Below are positions 42,701 to 50,478 of a stretch of DNA of 64,000 nucleotides, one piece after another. The DNA is taken from positions 1-64,000 of the forward strand of contig JBILHQ010000002.1 of the NCBI GenBank assembly GCA_044350415.1, given 5' to 3'. The translations under genes and the position numbers were made by a program. A model generated the notes under the pieces. The model had not been told where the DNA came from. It searched no databases and saw nothing but the letters and a program-made list of their open reading frames with translations. Source of the stretch: M3007 sp044350415 (GTDB taxonomy: Bacteria > Bacteroidota > Bacteroidia > Chitinophagales > Saprospiraceae). Every line of letters begins with the position of its first letter. Position 1 is the stretch's first letter.

Positions 42701-43421
42701 GTTGCACAAAATAATAGATGAAAAATGGCTGGAAGCCCGTGCTGTTATCGGCATTTTCCCAGCCAATAGCGAACAAAGCGATGACATACAGTTATTTACC
42801 GACAACACCCGCACAACACCTTTATTAAAAGTCCATCATTTGCGGCAGCAAAATGTAAAGGCGCCCGGTCAACCCAATTTTTGCCTGAGTGATTATATTG
42901 CGCCTTCCGGTAATGACTGGTTGGGCGCGTTTGCCGTAACGGCAGGCATTGGAATTGAACCGCATGTCGCTGCTTTTGAAAAAGCAGGGGATGATTATTC
43001 TGCCATTCTGCTCAAAGCACTGGCCGACCGGCTGGCAGAAGCGATGGCCGAGCGGATACACGAACGGGTGCGCAAAGAATTTTGGGGATATGCCGCCCAG
43101 GAATCCCTGCCCAACGATGCCCTGATTGATGAAAAATACGTTGGCGTACGCCCGGCACCAGGATATCCCGCCTGTCCGGAACATACTGAAAAGCGATTAT
43201 TGTGGACCTTATTGCATCCGGAAAACATTGGAATGGAACTGACCGAAAGTTGTGCCATGTACCCTGCGGCGGCAGTCAGCGGCTGGTATTTTAGTCACCC
43301 GGAATCCAAATATTTTGGTTTGGGTCAGATTGGCAAAGACCAGATTATTGATTACGCAGCGCGGAAAGGTATGGATGTGGAAGAAGCCGAGCGGTGGTTG
43401 TCCCCTGTCTTGAATTACTAA
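39711..43421 (+). CDS. metH: Cobalamin-dependent methionine synthase
   Basis: A 1,236-residue full-length MetH that methylates homocysteine using 5-methyltetrahydrofolate and B12. Domains in order: homocysteine-binding barrel with zinc ligands C245, C309 and C310 ('GGCCGTTPDHI'), matching the E. coli C247/C310/C311; pterin-binding barrel ('NIGERTNVTGSAKFA', 'DVNMDEGLLDS'); cobalamin domain with 'DVHDIGKNIVGVVLGCNNYE', H769 being the Co ligand; activation domain ending near 'RPAPGYPACPEHTEKRLLWT' and 'ESCAMYPAAAVSGWYFSHPE'. No cobalamin riboswitch is seen, as the DUF721 gene lies 8 bases upstream. The M20 peptidase gene follows after 12 bases. Confidence 0.97.
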   Translation: MNKQTTLAELTQAVESRILVIDGAMGTMIQRYQLTETDFRGEQFKNHAYDLQGNNDILCLTRPDIIEEIHRQYLDAGADILETNTFSSTSIAQADYHTEHIAYELNVAAAQVARRATDAYSDRPRFVAGAIGPLNKTLSLSPDVNNPGYRAVTFKEVKNAYAEQVRGLIDGGVHILLVETIFDTLNCKAALYAIDEVFEEKGVKLPIMISGTITDASGRTLSGQTPEAFWISVKHARPFAVGLNCALGAEEMRPHLEALSNIAPECYVSAYPNAGLPNEMGEYDQTPHDMCTFIEEFAQSGLVNIVGGCCGTTPDHIRHIASHVNTIQPRSRHYISDSKVSKPGIGYSMYAGLEPLIVREETNFINIGERTNVTGSAKFASLIRAGNYTEALSVARQQVDGGAQIIDVNMDEGLLDSEKAMVDFLNLVGAEPDIARVPVMVDSSKFQVIEAGLQCLQGKSIVNSISLKEGEKEFIRQAKICRRYGAAVVVMAFDEAGQADTADRKVEICQRAYQILTEQLAFDPSDIIFDPNIFAVATGIEEHNGYAIAFIEATRRIKVLCPGAKISGGVSNLSFSFRGNNVVREAMHAAFLYHAIQAGMDMGIVNAGLIEVYEEVPKDLLNRIEDVLFNRNPNATDELVRYAEGLRGTAGGKALGQDLSWRELSLEERITHALVKGVTDFIDIDIEEAIQKYPIPLRIIEGPLMDGMNVVGDLFGAGKMFLPQVVKSARVMKKAVAILTPMIELEKAATGVSSARGKILMATVKGDVHDIGKNIVGVVLGCNNYEIIDLGVMVPADKILAAAREHNVDIIGLSGLITPSLDEMVHVAKEMQRQHFYLPLLIGGATTSKTHTAVKVEPQYHNAPVIHVLDASRSVAVVSSLLTKNEAENHTFISGVKAEYEKIRFDRANKQSTKQYLSIQDARANKAKIDWAATPLPQPVFQGVKVFDSYPLAELVPYIDWTPFFQSWQLAGKYPAILTDHIVGYEATKLLHDAKEMLHKIIDEKWLEARAVIGIFPANSEQSDDIQLFTDNTRTTPLLKVHHLRQQNVKAPGQPNFCLSDYIAPSGNDWLGAFAVTAGIGIEPHVAAFEKAGDDYSAILLKALADRLAEAMAERIHERVRKEFWGYAAQESLPNDALIDEKYVGVRPAPGYPACPEHTEKRLLWTLLHPENIGMELTESCAMYPAAAVSGWYFSHPESKYFGLGQIGKDQIIDYAARKGMDVEEAERWLSPVLNY

Positions 43422-43433
43422 AATTCATTCATC

Positions 43434-44690
43434 ATGCAAAATGCACTGCTGGAAAAAATACAAGCATTCACCAATGCCGATTATACTTATTTAGATGATA
43501 TTTTTGGCCATTATTCGCAGCATCCCGAGCCTTCGCTCCAGGAATTTAAAACGGCCCAAAAGCAGTTGGAATTATACTGGGAAGCAGGTTGCGACAGGGT
43601 GGAATTTTGCGCAGGAACAGGCGTGGTGGCGGTAATCCAAAATGGTGCAGGGAAAACGGTACTCTGCCGCAATGACCACGATGCACTGTTGATGCAGGAT
43701 CAAATCGAAGGCAGATACCGCAGTCTGGTTCCAGGTGTGGCCCACAAATGCGGGCACAGTATGGTTCCTGCTATTTCGGTAGGTGTGGCCAGAAATTTGG
43801 TGCGGTTAAAAGAATACTGGGAAGGGACCGTCGTGCTGGTATCCCAATTAGGCGAAGAAGGCGCAGATGGCGCCGGCAAGATGCTGCGGGATGGTTTATA
43901 CGAACGATTTCCCAAGCCCGATATGGCTTTGGCATACCACTGTTCGCCAACACTCCCTGTTGGACAATTAGGATTTCGCAAAGGGTTCGCTTTTGCGACC
44001 ACTTCCATGGGTTCCATCTTAGTCAAAGGGCAAGGTGGACACGGTGGCGCACCGGACACCGCCATTGATCCGATTGTGCTGGCTTCTTCGATTGTCATGC
44101 GTTTACAGACCATTGTCAGCCGCGAAATGTCGCCATTTGAACCTGCCGTAGTGTCGGTTTGCTCCTTTGTGAGCAGCAGCCAGTATTCATCAGTTATTCC
44201 GGATAGCGTGGCCATGAAATTCACTGTTCGGTGCATGGGTGACGCTGCATATAATAAAATAACAGCTGCGATTGAGCGGATTTGCAATGCAGAAGCAGCG
44301 GCAAGTAATTTGCCGCCGGAAAAATACCCGGTAATCAACCACCGCGAATATATTACCGATGCGGTGTACAACGACCCCCATTTTACGACGCGACTGGAAG
44401 GTATTTTTGGCGAAATATTCGGGCAGGAAGCGATCAAAGAAGAGCCTTGTTACGCATTTGGAGAAGATTTTGGTCATTATGCACTAAAAGGCGAAATACC
44501 CATTTCACTGATCTGGCTGGGAAGTGTTAGCCCTAATAAGTTTGATAACAATGGCAAGCCTGTCGTATTCCTGGAGCCCCTTCATTCTCCCAAATTCATG
44601 CCGGAACCAGAAACATTAGTGCCTGGCGTGGTTGGAATGACCGGAGCGGTAATCGCGTTACTGGAACTATCGCCTGTCGGTGTGGGATGA
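43434..44690 (+). CDS. M20 family amidohydrolase/peptidase
   Basis: A 418-residue zinc-dependent amidohydrolase of the M20D type, without signal peptide. 'VLCRNDHDALLMQ' gives the first metal region, 'GVAHKCGHSMVPA' the second, 'QLGEEGADGAGKMLRDGLYE' the catalytic Glu region, and the dimerisation domain starts 'GQGGHGGAPDTAIDPI'. Family members hydrolyse N-acyl amino acids or aminobenzoyl-glutamates. It follows metH by 12 bases and a terminator ends the transcript, so it is likely in the metH operon; the substrate is unknown. Confidence 0.85.
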   Translation: MQNALLEKIQAFTNADYTYLDDIFGHYSQHPEPSLQEFKTAQKQLELYWEAGCDRVEFCAGTGVVAVIQNGAGKTVLCRNDHDALLMQDQIEGRYRSLVPGVAHKCGHSMVPAISVGVARNLVRLKEYWEGTVVLVSQLGEEGADGAGKMLRDGLYERFPKPDMALAYHCSPTLPVGQLGFRKGFAFATTSMGSILVKGQGGHGGAPDTAIDPIVLASSIVMRLQTIVSREMSPFEPAVVSVCSFVSSSQYSSVIPDSVAMKFTVRCMGDAAYNKITAAIERICNAEAAASNLPPEKYPVINHREYITDAVYNDPHFTTRLEGIFGEIFGQEAIKEEPCYAFGEDFGHYALKGEIPISLIWLGSVSPNKFDNNGKPVVFLEPLHSPKFMPEPETLVPGVVGMTGAVIALLELSPVGVG

Positions 44691-44705
44691 TATTCTGATA
44701 CAATG

Positions 44706-44745
44706 CACCCCGCTGGTGATTTTCAGAAGTCAGTGGGGGTGTTTT
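44706..44745 (+). terminator. Terminator after the M20 gene
   Basis: CACCCCGCTG at 44706-44715 pairs with CAGTGGGGGTG at 44731-44741 and is followed by TTTT. It closes the metH-M20 transcript. Confidence 0.7.
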
Positions 44746-44763
44746 AAAAAACTATGCTCATCT

Positions 44764-47700
44764 ATGTTCCGTTTATTCCTCTTTTTCAGCCTTCTTTTTA
44801 CTGACCCTGTCCTCAGCCAAACCTGTAATTACCTGGCATACGATGGCTTTAACTACCCTTCCGGTACTGCACTCAACGGCCTTCAGGGCGGAACAGGATG
44901 GCAATCCCCCTGGGAAGTTCAAGGGGCTAACAATAATGTGCCGGGGTACCAAACCACCTCAAGTACCCCATTAACCTACCTTGACTTACAGACAGCCGGC
45001 AATTATTCCTCCGGAGGATATGTCTATCTCACTGCAGGACGGCGCCTGAATACTGCAACAGGCGGACCATTTACGCCTTGGCTAAATAGTAATAATGCCA
45101 TTGGAACAGGATCCGCTCCGCTTTGGACTTCCGTTTTGCTTGGAAAAACAGAGGCCAATGACGAGAATGTTTCCGTATTGTGGCATTCCAGTAATATTGC
45201 CTGGTGCGCTGGTTGCAATCCTGTTAACCATGTAGCGGTGGGATATTTTGGTAGTACCTCCAATGTGAATGGAGAGCGGCGGTGGTCGCTAAGTATCAAT
45301 GGAATAGTGTATCCCACCGCCGTACCTGTCAATATAAATACGACCGTGTTCATGGTTGTAAAAATGGAATTTGGATCGACCAATACCATTTCATTATTTG
45401 TCAATCCGCCCACTATTGGGAATACGGTGCCCACCACCCCAACCCTGGAACAAACTACCACTACGCCATTCGACATCAGGAGTTTCGCGTTGTATGAAGG
45501 TAACGATGCCGGTTCCGGGGAGGCCGATGAAATAAGGATGGGCGCAAGTTATGCCTGCGTGGCTCCTGATCCAACGGTCATGGTTAACCAGCCGCCGGTC
45601 GCGAATTTCACCATGACACCTGCCAGCGGCAATGCCCCTTTAGCGGTGGCACTCGACGGCAGTACTTCTGTAGATCCCGATGGCACCATTGTGTCGTGGT
45701 CCTGGAATTTTGGCGACGGAAGTCCTGTAACTACTGGCGAAATCGTAAATCATACGTTCGCTGCAACCGGTATTTTACAGGTGCAACTCACCGTGACCGA
45801 CAACAATGGTGTATCGCATGCGTTGTCGCTGCCTGTTACCGTATTCAATCCTTCCGGCACCTTTACTTGTCAGGCCCGTTTGAACATGCTCGATCTGGCG
45901 ACTTGCAGCAATAACAACGGAAGATTTGTGGCCAATAATATCGCCGGAGTGTCGCTCGATCTCCGCAATATTTCTAATGCAATGGTCCCTTCTTCTGCTG
46001 TAAATTCTGGGTTGTTTGAAAATCTTTCACCTGGCGACTACACCCTTTATCTGGCAGGACCGAATGGCTGCCGCGATACTTTTCAGATCGCCGTGGCAGT
46101 AGATAGCAGCACTTGTGAAGGCTGGGCACCTGAGCCCTGTGCTATGAAAATCGGTGTTGGCCTCGAAGGATTGGCGTACTACAGCAGCACCCGGATGTTT
46201 AAAGATTACTTTAAAACAGCTGGTGAATGGATTACCTACGACCCTACTAATGCAACCCCGGGCTGGAATACAGGCGACCAGCAATACATTCCGGCAGATA
46301 TCAATGGGTATGCTACTGTTATTCCATTTTCGACGCCGAACGGCCCACGGGCATTACGTGGTATTATTTCGGCCAATGGCTATGTGCCGATGGGCGTACC
46401 CATGCGCTTGCTGTACGACGGCGTCGGCACGATCACTATGCAAGGCAATGTGACGGTGAACGCCAACGCCCCCAACCAAATTGACTTTACCAGTAATGAT
46501 GAAGGTAATATATGGTTTCACCTCGCGAGTGCTCAACAGGGCGATCCTGTAAAAAATATCCGGGTGATAGCCATTGCTGATGCAGCCTCCTACCTCACCG
46601 CTCCATTCCGGCAAAACTTCCTGGACAAAGCGAATACCTTCAGTTCTATCCGGTACATGGACCTGATGCACACCAACGGCAATGGCAATATTACCTGGGC
46701 CAACCGCACACTACCCGGCTACTATTCTCAGGCCGTGGCACCAGGTGGCGGTATGGCGTACGAGTATATCATCCAATTGGCCAATACCATGAACAAAGAT
46801 ATATGGCTTTGTGTGCCCCATCAGGCCGACAATGACTACATCACCCAAATGGCCGCCATGTTTCACGATCAACTGAATCCAGGCATCAAGGTGTACCTGG
46901 AATACAGCAATGAAGTGTGGAACTGGATATTTAGTCAGGCGAATTGGGTAGCCAATAACGGACCGCAAAACATCAGTTATCCAAGAAGGTACGTGGAACG
47001 GGCCCAAAATACTTTTCGTATCTGGCACCAGGAGTGGGGGCCAGATAAGGCCCGGGTACGCCGGGTATTGGGCACGCAAAACGGATATGACTGGGTAACG
47101 GAAGAGATTATGGCACATGCTGACCCGGATGATTACGATTATATATCGCCATCGTGGTACGTAGGACTTGACCACAGTCTCAGTGGGGTGCCTAATCTGG
47201 TGGCGCTGGGCGCTGCGGCCACTGCCGAAGATGTGCTGGAAAATGCGACCAATACCTTCCATGGGTTTTACCCGCATTGGCAAATGGTGTACAATACGGC
47301 CAAATTGTACAAGAAAAAAGTCGTCAACTACGAAGGCGGACAGCACTTTACGAACTTTAGTGTACCTGCTTATATCCAGGCGATGTACGATGCGCAGGTT
47401 CACCCCGGCATGTATGATTTATACCAGGAAATGCTCGACAGCCTCCGAAGTTTGAAATCGGAATTACCAATGGCATTCGTATTATCTGGTCCATGGCAGA
47501 GCATTTATGGATCCTGGGGGCATATTTTCAGCGTGGACGACCTGCCGCCTTATACCGACCGGCCTAAATACCAGGTATTACTGGATAATATTAACCTTTG
47601 TACTTCGAGCCTGCCGGCAGCACTCCATAATTTTACAGCCACCTGTGAACGCAGCGGCGTTCATCTGGAATGGACGGTTTCAGATGAAAAAAACGTAAAG

Positions 47701-48156
47701 GAATACCACGTGGAAATATCAGATAATGGCGCCAACTGGCAATCCATAGCCAACATTTCTTGGCAACAAGGAGGTGTTTATCCGCTTCATTATCAATACA
47801 ATATTCAAAATGAAAGTGGTCCGTATTTTCGTTTGGCAACTTTAGATACCGATGGTCGGGCGACGTATTCGGCCTGGCGGTCAGTGAATTGCAACCAACG
47901 GGATTTGGCTCAATTATTCCCAAATCCAAGTTCCGGAATGGTCCGTTTAGAGATTCCTGCAAGCTGGAATACCGAAACATTTAGTGCGCAGATAACCGAT
48001 ATTTTGGGTCGTGTACAATCACGGAAAACTATTGTACAATCAGCAGATATCAATGTTGAATCTTTGGCAGATGGCCTGTATTTTATGGCCCTTTACGATG
48101 AAAAAGGTCGGGAAGTACAGCGGTTGAAATTTGACAAATTTACATTAAAAAAATAG
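44764..48156 (+). CDS. T9SS-secreted protein with glycosidase-like barrel and PKD domain
   Basis: A 1,130-residue exported protein with signal peptide ('MFRLFLFFSLLFTDPVLS') from the ATG at 44764; the frame extends upstream but without signal features. The N-terminal ~260 residues look like a concanavalin-like beta domain ('YDGFNYPSGTALNGLQGGTG'); a PKD domain spans about 276-360 ('VSWSWNFGDGSPVT'). Residues about 460-945 resemble a clan-A-like glycoside hydrolase barrel: 'YLEYSNEVWNWIF' holds a candidate acid/base E717 and 'VVNYEGGQHF' a candidate nucleophile E857. The last 80 residues are a type A T9SS sorting domain ('LFPNPSSGMVRLEI', 'ADGLYFMALYD'). Substrate unknown; it may act on extracellular polysaccharide. 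Confidence 0.78.
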   Translation: MFRLFLFFSLLFTDPVLSQTCNYLAYDGFNYPSGTALNGLQGGTGWQSPWEVQGANNNVPGYQTTSSTPLTYLDLQTAGNYSSGGYVYLTAGRRLNTATGGPFTPWLNSNNAIGTGSAPLWTSVLLGKTEANDENVSVLWHSSNIAWCAGCNPVNHVAVGYFGSTSNVNGERRWSLSINGIVYPTAVPVNINTTVFMVVKMEFGSTNTISLFVNPPTIGNTVPTTPTLEQTTTTPFDIRSFALYEGNDAGSGEADEIRMGASYACVAPDPTVMVNQPPVANFTMTPASGNAPLAVALDGSTSVDPDGTIVSWSWNFGDGSPVTTGEIVNHTFAATGILQVQLTVTDNNGVSHALSLPVTVFNPSGTFTCQARLNMLDLATCSNNNGRFVANNIAGVSLDLRNISNAMVPSSAVNSGLFENLSPGDYTLYLAGPNGCRDTFQIAVAVDSSTCEGWAPEPCAMKIGVGLEGLAYYSSTRMFKDYFKTAGEWITYDPTNATPGWNTGDQQYIPADINGYATVIPFSTPNGPRALRGIISANGYVPMGVPMRLLYDGVGTITMQGNVTVNANAPNQIDFTSNDEGNIWFHLASAQQGDPVKNIRVIAIADAASYLTAPFRQNFLDKANTFSSIRYMDLMHTNGNGNITWANRTLPGYYSQAVAPGGGMAYEYIIQLANTMNKDIWLCVPHQADNDYITQMAAMFHDQLNPGIKVYLEYSNEVWNWIFSQANWVANNGPQNISYPRRYVERAQNTFRIWHQEWGPDKARVRRVLGTQNGYDWVTEEIMAHADPDDYDYISPSWYVGLDHSLSGVPNLVALGAAATAEDVLENATNTFHGFYPHWQMVYNTAKLYKKKVVNYEGGQHFTNFSVPAYIQAMYDAQVHPGMYDLYQEMLDSLRSLKSELPMAFVLSGPWQSIYGSWGHIFSVDDLPPYTDRPKYQVLLDNINLCTSSLPAALHNFTATCERSGVHLEWTVSDEKNVKEYHVEISDNGANWQSIANISWQQGGVYPLHYQYNIQNESGPYFRLATLDTDGRATYSAWRSVNCNQRDLAQLFPNPSSGMVRLEIPASWNTETFSAQITDILGRVQSRKTIVQSADINVESLADGLYFMALYDEKGREVQRLKFDKFTLKK

Positions 48157-48285
48157 CGGACAGGTTCACTTTGAGGCCGGGGAATGCACAGCTCAGTACA
48201 ATATCCGCTCGGGAGCGCCGAGGCAATAAGAGTAGGTACCATTCAGGTCCAATTGACTGATATTCGTTATCATGATGACAAAGAT

Positions 48286-48326
48286 GCAGGAAATAATAAA
48301 AACGCGTCTTTGCTTCCTGCCTTTTT
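48286..48326 (+). terminator. Probable terminator after the T9SS protein
   Basis: GCAGGAA pairs with TTCCTGC over a 21-base loop and is followed by CTTTTTC. It is weak but placed at the end of the secreted protein gene. The rest of the 280-base gap shows no gene. Confidence 0.5.
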
Positions 48327-48404
48327 CACCCCGTAAAACCGTTCGTTCACAACATCAACAACGCAATTGACGCATCAGGGCATCGGAATTGGATTGGAAG
48401 GCGT

Positions 48405-48412
48405 TACTTTTG
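48405..48412 (+). promoter_or_regulatory. Candidate -7 box of the OMP-waaA pair
   Basis: TACTTTTG matches TAnnTTTG and lies 35 bases ahead of the ATG at 48440, giving a leader of about 20 bases. A TTG at 48389-48391 could be part of a weak -33 element. Confidence 0.4.
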
Positions 48413-48439
48413 CAGCCATTAAGAAAATGCGATAAAAAT

Positions 48440-49204
48440 ATGAAAAACTGGTTGATAGTACTTGTTGGAATCCTTTTGTCGGGGCAGGTTTTTGCACAAT
48501 ACCGCGAGAACACCCCTGAATATGATGAGGCCAATAATAAAGGTGGAGCATTGTTGTTCAATTTCAATTTTGGCGCCCATCTTCCTGCTGCCGATATGGC
48601 CAAAAGATTTAACGAGGACATGAGTGTTGGCGGTGGATTGGAATATATAACGGCCAATAATTTTATTTGGGGCGCTCAGGGGCATTATTTTTTCGGCACC
48701 AAAGTGAACGATGATCCATTGGCAGGGATTCGAACTCCAGAAGGCGGCATTATTGGAGTAGACCAGTCATTAGCGAGTGTCATACTGCGCGAACGCGGTT
48801 TTTTTATCGGCGCAAATTTAGGTAAACTATTGATTTTCAATGAAAAAAAGCGAAGTGGCTTGCGATTATCAGGCGGTGTGGGCTGGATGCAACATAAGAT
48901 CAGGCTACAGGACGACGGACAAACAGTGCCGTTATTAACCGGAGCATACCGGAAAGGATACGACCGACTCACTGGCGGTCCCACCCTTACTGAATTTATT
49001 GGTTGGCAACACCTGGGCGCTAACCGCCGATCCAATTGGTTTGTTGGTTTTGATATGTTACAGGGCTTTACGCATACGCTGAGAGACTGGGACTTTGCGG
49101 CGCAACAAAAGTTAACGGGTATCCGCCTTGACTTGCGGTTTGGGATCAGGATGGGTTGGGTATTGCCATTTTACAAACAGGCTGCAGAGCAAATATATTA
49201 CTAG
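48440..49204 (+). CDS. Predicted outer membrane beta-barrel protein
   Basis: A 254-residue exported protein with signal peptide 'MKNWLIVLVGILLSGQVFA'. The mature part alternates polar and hydrophobic residues in short glycine-rich strands ('GALLFNFNFGAHL', 'GLEYITANNFIWGAQGHYFF', 'GLRLSGGVGWMQHKIRL') and ends with an aromatic C-terminus, as in small outer membrane barrels. No named family is recognised. It is 6 bases upstream of waaA, so it may have an envelope or lipopolysaccharide-related role, which is inference. The upstream in-frame region does not look like signal sequence. Confidence 0.65.
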   Translation: MKNWLIVLVGILLSGQVFAQYRENTPEYDEANNKGGALLFNFNFGAHLPAADMAKRFNEDMSVGGGLEYITANNFIWGAQGHYFFGTKVNDDPLAGIRTPEGGIIGVDQSLASVILRERGFFIGANLGKLLIFNEKKRSGLRLSGGVGWMQHKIRLQDDGQTVPLLTGAYRKGYDRLTGGPTLTEFIGWQHLGANRRSNWFVGFDMLQGFTHTLRDWDFAAQQKLTGIRLDLRFGIRMGWVLPFYKQAAEQIYY

Positions 49205-49210
49205 TCGACC

Positions 49211-50443
49211 TTGAACACACTGTACAATATTTTTACGGTTGTTATTGCTGGTGCACTACAGTTGGCATCGCCGTTTTTGCAGGGAAAAACACGGCAATGG
49301 GTGGTTGGCAGGCGACATTGGCGGGAGAAGTACAGGGCGCAGTTTCAACCCACCGGAGAAGTGCTATGGATGCACGTATCGTCTTTGGGTGAATTTGAAC
49401 AGGGCCGGCCAGTAATTGAAGCATTTCGCAAGAAGCATCCTAACTGGCAACTCGTGGTTACCTTCTTCTCCCCTTCTGGCTATGAAATGCGAAAAAACTA
49501 CCCGTTGGCCGATTTTGTTGCCTATCTACCAATAGACAGCCCTGCCAATGCCCGGGATTTTTTAAACCTGATTCGCCCTTCCCTGGTTATTTTTATAAAA
49601 TACGATTTTTGGCCGAATTACCTGTCAGAGACCCAAAAGAGAAATATTCCATTTTATTTGATTGCTGCTTTATTCCGCCCGGACCAACCATTTTTCAAAT
49701 GGTACGGCGGTTTGTGGCTAAAAATGCTGCACTGTTACACCCATATTTTCACCCAGACAGCAGGTTCAAAACAATTACTGACAAGCATTGGATATCTCCA
49801 TGCCACCGTTTGCGGTGACCCGAGGGTCGATCGTGTATTAGCCATTGCAGCCGCCGCTAAGGACAACAATATTGTTGCTCAATTTTCTCAAAACGCTTTT
49901 ACACTGATCATCGGCAGCTCTTGGGAGAAGGACGAGGCGCTTATTTTTGAGGCATTGCAGCATCCGGAACTACAGGCGGTTAAAGTAATCTGTGCGCCGC
50001 ACCAACCATCACAGGCTCACATAGCACAGTTATGTGAAAGATGGGGCAATAAAGCCATTCGCTATAGCCAGGTGGCACAGGAAACTCTCCTCGAACCTTA
50101 CCAATGCCTGATCATAGATAATATAGGCATGTTGAATACCCTTTACCGGTATGGAACAATTGCTTATATCGGCGGTGGATTTGGAGCGGGTATTCACAAC
50201 ACACTGGAGCCTGCAGCCTTTGGTTTGCCGGTGCTGTTCGGTCCGAAGTATCAAAAATTTGAAGAGGCGAAGCAGTTGATTGCAGCAGGTGGCGCTTTTT
50301 GTGTGCAGGACGCCCGAACTTGCCAGGATATGCTGTTGCTCCTTCTGCAGCAATCCAACCGGGAACGGGCAGTGGCAGCGGTGAATACTTATATGGAAAG
50401 TAGTAAAGGAGCCACCATAAAAATACTGTCCAGGATCGGCTGA
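49211..50443 (+). CDS. waaA: 3-deoxy-D-manno-octulosonic acid (Kdo) transferase
   Basis: A 410-residue GT30 enzyme that adds Kdo from CMP-Kdo to lipid A precursor on the inner membrane. It has an N-terminal hydrophobic anchor ('LYNIFTVVIAGALQLA'), 'VLWMHVSSLGEFEQGRPVIE' with the conserved catalytic Glu, 'VTFFSPSGYEMRKNYPLADF', 'YLPIDSPANARDFLNL' and the C-terminal 'YIGGGFGAGIHNTLEPAAFG'. Translation starts at TTG 49211, six bases after the outer membrane protein gene; no ATG exists near the anchor. It meets the convergent TIR-like gene after 35 bases. Confidence 0.93.
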   Translation: MNTLYNIFTVVIAGALQLASPFLQGKTRQWVVGRRHWREKYRAQFQPTGEVLWMHVSSLGEFEQGRPVIEAFRKKHPNWQLVVTFFSPSGYEMRKNYPLADFVAYLPIDSPANARDFLNLIRPSLVIFIKYDFWPNYLSETQKRNIPFYLIAALFRPDQPFFKWYGGLWLKMLHCYTHIFTQTAGSKQLLTSIGYLHATVCGDPRVDRVLAIAAAAKDNNIVAQFSQNAFTLIIGSSWEKDEALIFEALQHPELQAVKVICAPHQPSQAHIAQLCERWGNKAIRYSQVAQETLLEPYQCLIIDNIGMLNTLYRYGTIAYIGGGFGAGIHNTLEPAAFGLPVLFGPKYQKFEEAKQLIAAGGAFCVQDARTCQDMLLLLLQQSNRERAVAAVNTYMESSKGATIKILSRIG

Positions 50444-50478
50444 AACTCAAATAAAGAGGTGCTTCCTCCTCGATATTC

